From contig NC_059285.1 of the NCBI RefSeq assembly GCF_017591435.1, positions 27,002,850 through 27,066,849 on the forward strand: a stretch of DNA of 64,000 nt. Reading direction: 5' to 3'. Positions 59,131 through 64,000 of the stretch are shown in pieces. How positions within the stretch are numbered: position 1 is the stretch's first letter; every line of letters begins with the position of its first letter. The DNA comes from Portunus trituberculatus (taxonomy: Eukaryota > Arthropoda > Malacostraca > Decapoda > Portunidae). Both the position numbers and the translations under genes were made by a program. The notes beneath the pieces were generated by a model. It saw only the letters and a list, made by a program, of their open reading frames with translations, was not told the DNA's origin and made no database searches.

Positions 59131-59500
59131 GCAACATCTACTTCACCGACCTGTTCCTGGGCGGCACCTTCCTCACCTACGGCACGGAGGTCATCAACTT
59201 CCCTGACATGGACCCCGAGAAGCGCATCGATCCCATGACACGCATCTTCCCAGAGTCACCAAGTGCACCTTCAGGAAGTTCGGCCCTTCGGGAACCATCG
59301 AGACCCACGACACCATGTGTGTGCTGGCGGTTAACATCATCAACGAGAAGATCTACATTTTCATCTGGTTCTGGCTGGTCTCTCTCACCACCATCACCGC
59401 TGTCTGGCTCGTGTATCGCCTCCTCGTCATCGTCTCCTCCGATGTGCGCTTCAAGCTTCTGCAGGTTCTTCCTTTGCGAGGTGCTGTGTCTGGTGGTGGG
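59131..59500 (+). pseudogene. Circularly permuted innexin (gap-junction protein) fragment inside gypsy B
   Basis: 59131-59465 encodes GNIYFTDLFLGGTFLTYGTE, DPEKRIDPMTRIFP, a one-base frameshift near 59250, then VTKCTFRKFGPSGTIETHD, MCVLAVNIINEKIYIFIWFW and VYRLLVIVSSDVRFKLLQ. These are the arthropod innexin second extracellular loop (with both conserved Cys) and fourth membrane segment. Then, from 59466, G + FFLCEVLCLVVG follows. In an innexin this third-membrane-segment block directly precedes NIYFTDLFL, so the order is rotated. No intron is visible. Innexins form invertebrate gap junctions; this piece cannot do so. It is flanked on both sides by gypsy pol. Confidence 0.92.
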
Positions 59501-59588
59501 GTGGACAACATCATCGCCGACGCCTTATCAAGATCTCCCGTCTCACCTCCTTCATGAGCCCATTACGGAGGTCTTAGGGGGGAGGAAA
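59501..59588 (+). pseudogene. gypsy B pol tail and polypurine tract
   Basis: VDNIIADALSRSPVSPPS then stop, the same pol C-terminus as in copy A (40500-40560). It is followed by the purine-rich AGGGGGGAGGAAA just before the 3' LTR, the plus-strand primer site. Confidence 0.88.
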
Positions 59589-60246
59589 TGTTACGGCCCG
59601 CCCGTAACATGCATTACTACCATCACCTCCTCTGCTTGTTACCTCGTTCGCCACCTCTCCGCCTCCCTTCCACGTCACCGTCTCGTGAACCTTCCACGCC
59701 ACCGTCTCGTGAACCTTCCACGTCACCGTTTCATGAAGCCCGGCTACTGTCCCGAAGTTGGATTCACGCGGCCCTTTCGACTCAACCGAAAGTGTTGAGC
59801 CAGCTCTTGGTTTTCTGGATTGGCAGTTGAGATCCAAGCCTCAACCAGTGAACACAACGCCTCTTGGTTCTGCCGCGGGATCAACCATCACCCAGCATTT
59901 CACCACTGCGACACCGCATAAGTATCACTTCCCCTCGTCCGTGTTTTCCACATTGCCTCTATATAGGATTAGGATTATCGTTAGGTATTAAGTTGGGTTC
60001 TTTATTGTTGTATTTATTACTGTGTTATATGTATATGTGTATGTCATTTTCCTGTGTTTCATGTTATATATATGTTTCATGTTTCTTGTTATATATGTGT
60101 CAATTTCATTATGGGTTATTAAAATAGGTTTTTAAAGTGCCCCCTTTGCATTTCCTCACCAGTTGAACCTGCAGTGATTTTTTTTATTGTTATTGTTCAC
60201 CGGCTCTCCGATGCCAATCTTACCAGTTTAACCGGTGAACGTAACA
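59589..60246 (+). repeat. gypsy B 3' LTR
   Basis: TGTTACGGCCCGCCCGTAAC to GGTGAACGTAACA. Three 24-bp units as in the 5' LTR; close to identical with it apart from a few substitutions and small indels. Confidence 0.94.
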
Positions 60247-60249
60247 CCT

Positions 60250-60570
60250 TTGCCTCAGGTTTTTTGGGGATAAGGGTAGTCCTTCCCAAAGCCCAACTCT
60301 GTGGGACATCTTTGAGGAGGAGCATGGTATTCACGGCCCAGCCCAGCTTTTCCAAGCCGAGGGCGCTCACATCCTCACGTCTCCTGACGTTTGGTCCGGG
60401 GGCTGTAGAGGGCTTAGTGGTCTTCAGCGCCCTAATAATCTCGTCCTCCATTATCGGGCCAGAGACATTCAGAGTGGGTCGTACAGCAGCAGGTGAGCGT
60501 TGTTCATTAATGGAGTCTCGTCCAGTAATCTTTCATGCCTGGGGGGATGAGTGGTGGGCCGTCAGGAAAA
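60250..60570 (-). pseudogene. R2-like RT N-terminal block
   Basis: Minus strand: RSPAAVRPTLNVSGPIMEDE, IIRALKTTKPSTAPGPNVRR, then LGWAVNTMLLLKDVPQSWAL and GRTTLIPKKPEAK, ending at the gypsy B LTR. The APGP-[DN] and TTLIPKK blocks open R2-type RTs. About 100 RT residues are absent between here and 53954. Confidence 0.87.
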
Positions 60571-60669
60571 CCCGTTAAAATTTTCTTGACGGCCCGGCCT
60601 CTTTCTTTTCGCCACATCCTTTGTACTCTCCTATAATCTCTTTTCCTTTTTGCCTTCTTATTATCGCAC

Positions 60670-61169
60670 NNNNNNNNNNNNNNNNNNNNNNNNNNNNNNN
60701 NNNNNNNNNNNNNNNNNNNNNNNNNNNNNNNNNNNNNNNNNNNNNNNNNNNNNNNNNNNNNNNNNNNNNNNNNNNNNNNNNNNNNNNNNNNNNNNNNNNN
60801 NNNNNNNNNNNNNNNNNNNNNNNNNNNNNNNNNNNNNNNNNNNNNNNNNNNNNNNNNNNNNNNNNNNNNNNNNNNNNNNNNNNNNNNNNNNNNNNNNNNN
60901 NNNNNNNNNNNNNNNNNNNNNNNNNNNNNNNNNNNNNNNNNNNNNNNNNNNNNNNNNNNNNNNNNNNNNNNNNNNNNNNNNNNNNNNNNNNNNNNNNNNN
61001 NNNNNNNNNNNNNNNNNNNNNNNNNNNNNNNNNNNNNNNNNNNNNNNNNNNNNNNNNNNNNNNNNNNNNNNNNNNNNNNNNNNNNNNNNNNNNNNNNNNN
61101 NNNNNNNNNNNNNNNNNNNNNNNNNNNNNNNNNNNNNNNNNNNNNNNNNNNNNNNNNNNNNNNNNNNNN
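60670..61169. other. Assembly gap (500 N)
   Basis: Exactly 500 N between the R2-like LINE and the leader of gypsy copy C. It probably hides the copy C 5' LTR and the LINE N-terminus. Confidence 0.99.
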
Positions 61170-61617
61170 TGGGTTAAAAGTGCTTCGTGATTTTCATTAG
61201 TATCGCATAGCAATGGTAGAGCAGGAAACCAGGTAGAAAGGCGTGTTCACCGATAGCACTTATCTCAATTTTTTGCACATAGGCAGGTGTGTAATAAGTG
61301 TTATCCAAGTGTTGGGATCATCAAATGTTCATGCGAACCCTCAATCCCCTCACTTCGGGGAAAATTTTCTCGCTAGTTAGAATTGGCATTTTAACTAATC
61401 CGCCTCCTTATCAATAACAAGTCTCCGGATCCCTCTTAATGCCGTAATTCTCTAGTTTACCCCCCTCATTAGTGATTGTACTCATAAGTGTTTACTTACA
61501 ATCACTAAAGTATAATCTAGGTAATTTTCAAGGTTGCCTTTATTATCACTCTGCCAAGTTCCTCACTTAAGTAATTCGCTTATCATTTTTTTTTTTTTTT
61601 TTTAACATCTATTTAAT

Positions 61618-62860
61618 ATGGCTTCCGCTCAGTTTAACGTTGAAGATTTTTGTGTTGACTCTTCTCTGGAACAACTTAAAGATGCTAATATAAAGGACCA
61701 GTGGAAAGCCATCACTAAACATTTTGATGTTCCCATCACGTCTCAGATGACTAAAGAGGTCGTTAAGAATGTAGTTGTTGAACATCTAGTGGAAGAAGGT
61801 CAGTTGCTAGGAAATGCCATAGAAGAGTTAACTCCCATGTCAGCAGCCTCTATGAGGACTATAATACACAGTTCCCAGGAAGAACAGGACAAGAGTAGGA
61901 TAAGTCAGTGGGAAATTGAGAAGTTTAAACTAGAATACCGGATGCATGAAAAACAAATGCAACTACAGGCAGAAAAAGAAGGGAAAGAAATGCAACTACA
62001 GGCAGAAAAGGAAGAGAGATAATTTCAGTTACAACTTAAAAGGCAGGAGAAAGAGTTAGAAATTCAGGAGTTAACCCTACGAAATGACGCTAAGTTTAGA
62101 GGGAAAGAAATAGATATAAAGAAAAAGTTAGCAAGTTTTAATCCTGCTACAGTTGCTCCGCTAGTTCCCCCTTTTGATGAATCTGATGTTGACGGGTCAT
62201 TTCGCGCTTTCGAGAGCATTGCTAACAGGAATAAATGGCCCAAGGATCAGTGGGTGTCTCTCCTTGTCCCCAAGCTATTAGGAAAAGCTTACAGGGTATA
62301 CAACGGCCTTAGTGATGAGGTAGAATATGAAGAGATCAAAGGTAACATTCTAGACGCCTACTCTATCACTTCTGACGGATACAGACAACAGTTCCGAAAG
62401 TATGTGAAACCAGACTCTCACACCTATGTTGAATTTGCTAGTGAGAAACTAAGACAATTTAAGAAATGGTTAGCCGCCCTTAACATTACCACCTTTTCGG
62501 AGTTGCTCAATCTAATGGTCCTGGAAGAATGGAAGAACAAGTTACCTTTTAATATTCTGAGGCATGTGGAAGAACGGGGAGAGAGTGATCTTATGTCTGC
62601 CGCTAAAGTGGCTGATGCCTTTGCTTTGTTGATGGGATCCCTGGGTAGTAGAGGTCGTGGTTCACTATCTAATGTAGTGTTCTCCTTTGGGGAAGGTTTT
62701 GGGGGCGCGGGTGGTAAGCCGACCGGATTCTCGCCAAATGCATATAATTCCCCCTGGTGTACACACTGTAAGAAACCAGGACACATGATCCAGAAATGTA
62801 GACATCCAAATTGCAAGGCCTCTCAACGTCAACTTTCTTTTTGTGGCCCCTAAACCTAAC
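61618..62860 (+). pseudogene. gypsy C gag
   Basis: ATG at 61618 (MASAQFNVEDFCVDSSLEQL). The coiled coil has only two MQLQAEKE units, against more in B, then a stop at about 62020. From 62254 the SCAN-like capsid is uninterrupted for about 200 codons (FRKYVKPDSHTYVEFASEKL; LNITTFSELLNLMVLEEWKN; SDLMSAAKVADAFALLMGS) and continues to the CCHC knuckle CTHCKKPGHMIQKC. This is the best-preserved capsid of the three copies. Confidence 0.88.
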
Positions 62861-63025
62861 ACATTCGAGAACAAGAAACCAGTGGCCCTAGATAACCCTG
62901 TCCACTCTCCTCTAGAACTTTATGACTCGTACACGTTGAAGGTGATCCTTACAGGTCTCGAATCACAGCTCTCCTATCCCTTGGCTAAAATTAGCTTATA
63001 GTGCCCGTTCATTTCAGGAGAGGTT

Positions 63026-64000
63026 GTGGTAGCCATTAAACCTGGTGAACTGCCAGTACCGGGGGTACATCTTGTACTGGGTAACGATCTTGCGGATAAC
63101 TTGGCTGTTCCAAACTTAATTGTTCTTGATTCCCCCTTAACAGAAAGTCCCACTAAGACCCTGGATGAAACATCCCCTCACTTCTTCCCAGTGTGTGCAG
63201 TCACCAGGTCTCAGTCCAAGTCCCCTGCCCTTTCTTCACCTCCTCCACTAATGATTGCCTCTACTGACAACTTGTACAATAACATAATTTCAAAGGAGAA
63301 TTTGATTAATGCTCAGGAACAGGATCTCACTTTGGCTAAGATCAGACATGTTGCCAGTGAGACAAAGGATATGTCTAAATTGCCTTGTTTTTATTATCAG
63401 GAAGGAGTCCTGATGCGTGCCTACAGACCACCTGAACTGAAACAACTAGACACCTGGTCAGAAATACATCAAGTTGTCATCCCCTTGTCTGTAAGACCAG
63501 CCATTATAGAACTAGCTCATGATGGATTGTCAGGTCATCTAGGCATCCAAAAAACCTACAAGAAGGCTCTTCAACATTTTTTTTTAGCCAGGAATGAAAA
63601 GGATGTGTCACACTATGTAAAACATGTCACATATGTCAAATTGTGGGTAAGCCTAACGAACGCCTTGTGCCAGCTCCTCTGACGCCTATTCCAGTTCAGA
63701 CGGAGCCCTTCGAAAAGATCGTTCTAGACTGCGTAGGGCCCTTACCCAAAACCAAACGAGGGAATCAGTATTTGTTAACCCTCATGGATCCCACTACCAG
63801 GTACCCTGAAGCATTCCCTCTTAAGAACATCACATCAAAGACCATTGTAAAACATCTAATACATATTTTCACCTCGGTAGGAATTCCAAAACAAATTCAG
63901 TCTGACAAGGGTAGCAATTTCACTAGCCATTTTTTTCCAACAGATAGTGAATGAGCTAAACATCGACCATGTAACCTCCTCGGCTTACCACCCCCAATCC
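63026..64000 (+). pseudogene. gypsy C integrase (partial)
   Basis: 63026-63682 encodes the post-protease segment and linker (IKPGELPVPGVHLVLGNDLA, LINAQEQDLTLAKIRHVASE) and the start of the zinc domain, frameshifted near 63580. 63643-63954 has EPFEKIVLDCVGPLPKTKRG and QIQSDKGSNFTSHFF (both Asp). Ends at the window edge just before the catalytic Glu. Confidence 0.88.

Larger units (their letters stand above)
53955..60246 (+). mobile_element. Gmr1-like Ty3/gypsy copy B carrying an innexin fragment
   Basis: Two LTRs (53955-54626 and 59589-60246), PBS, gag, PR, IN, then RT cut off before its active site and replaced by innexin coding sequence (59131-59500), pol tail, purine tract (about 59569-59588). 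The order PR-IN-RT is reversed relative to ordinary gypsy. It is inserted within the R2-like LINE without a target duplication: the first bases of the 5' LTR and a stretch of the LINE RT are missing at the junctions. Confidence 0.93.
51507..60669 (-). mobile_element. R2-superfamily LINE with restriction-like endonuclease, split by two insertions
   Basis: Minus-strand pieces in 5'-3' order: 60570-60250 (RT start), then gypsy copy B (60246-53955), 53954-53736 (RT middle), a solo LTR (53735-52930), and 52929-51507 (RT active site to endonuclease). Upstream sequence is lost in the gap at 60670. It is not associated with recognisable 28S rDNA in the window. Confidence 0.88.
61170..64000 (+). mobile_element. 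Gmr1-like Ty3/gypsy copy C (5' half, runs off the window)
   Basis: Leader (61170-61617), gag (61618 to about 62860), a deletion covering the protease, and integrase to the window end. Colinear with copy B apart from that deletion and small indels. At 63987-63998 it retains the C-run whose shortening breaks the integrase frame in A and B. Confidence 0.92.

Noticed and set aside
59131..59500. A real innexin gene with gypsy sequence inserted into it
   Set aside because: Gypsy pol and LTRs flank both sides in order, only one exon-sized piece is present, and the order is permuted, so the innexin piece is the insert.

Overview
This is eukaryotic, repeat-dominated DNA, most likely from a decapod crustacean and perhaps a swimming crab. 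The pointers are very long (AT)n, (CT)n, (AC)n and (AGC/AGT)n tracts, tRNA-headed SINEs, and a jockey-like LINE whose RT and 3' end look like those common in crab assemblies. Intron-bearing transposase genes also fit. The species is inferred from family resemblance. I found no intact single-copy host gene, rRNA gene, CRISPR array or bacterial-type operon. Nearly every recognisable coding stretch belongs to a transposable element (TE), and most are broken by frameshifts, stops or deletions.

Layout: 1-2.8 kb is simple repeat. 2.8-4.4 kb is a 5'-truncated L2/Rex1-like LINE (minus strand). 4.6-9.1 kb is a decayed PIF/Harbinger element. A 1.3-kb hAT element with a perfect 8-bp target-site duplication lies at 9.26-10.58 kb. 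11.2-13.5 kb is a minus-strand Ty3/gypsy remnant (pol, gag, PBS, LTR). 14.5-17.5 kb holds two non-colinear pieces of a jockey-like LINE, a SINE and satellite-like repeats. 17.64-24.25 kb is a structurally near-complete DIRS element, split by a Tc1/mariner transposon with DD35E spacing. 24.3-27.8 kb is tandem repeats and microsatellites. 27.8-33.1 kb is a minus-strand gypsy element of conventional PR-RT-RH-IN order. 35.8-36.9 kb is a MULE transposase fragment interrupted by an LTR.

Three related plus-strand gypsy copies follow: A at 38.1-41.2 kb, B at 53.96-60.25 kb, and C at 61.2-64.0 kb, which runs off the window. Their pol order is PR-IN-RT-RH, with integrase upstream of RT, as in Gmr1-like elements. 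Copy A abuts a second, inverted Harbinger copy (41.2-47.3 kb) with an intact main transposase exon and a four-exon Myb/SANT-like partner gene. 48.8-51.0 kb is an I/jockey-like LINE with a huge internal deletion. 51.5-60.6 kb is an R2-superfamily LINE (RT, CCHC, restriction-like endonuclease) split by a solo LTR and by gypsy copy B. Three 500-N gaps (27921, 37591, 60670) interrupt TE sequence.

The most unusual feature is in copy B. The RT active site and RNase H are replaced by about 370 bp of innexin (gap-junction) coding sequence. The fragment is circularly permuted: the segment that normally comes first (CEVLCLVVG) lies after the one that normally follows it (NIYFTDLFLGG through RFKLLQ). 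The two outer junctions carry microhomology and the inner join follows CTGCAG. This could be capture of a circular, back-spliced single-exon RNA by template switching, but other mechanisms remain open.
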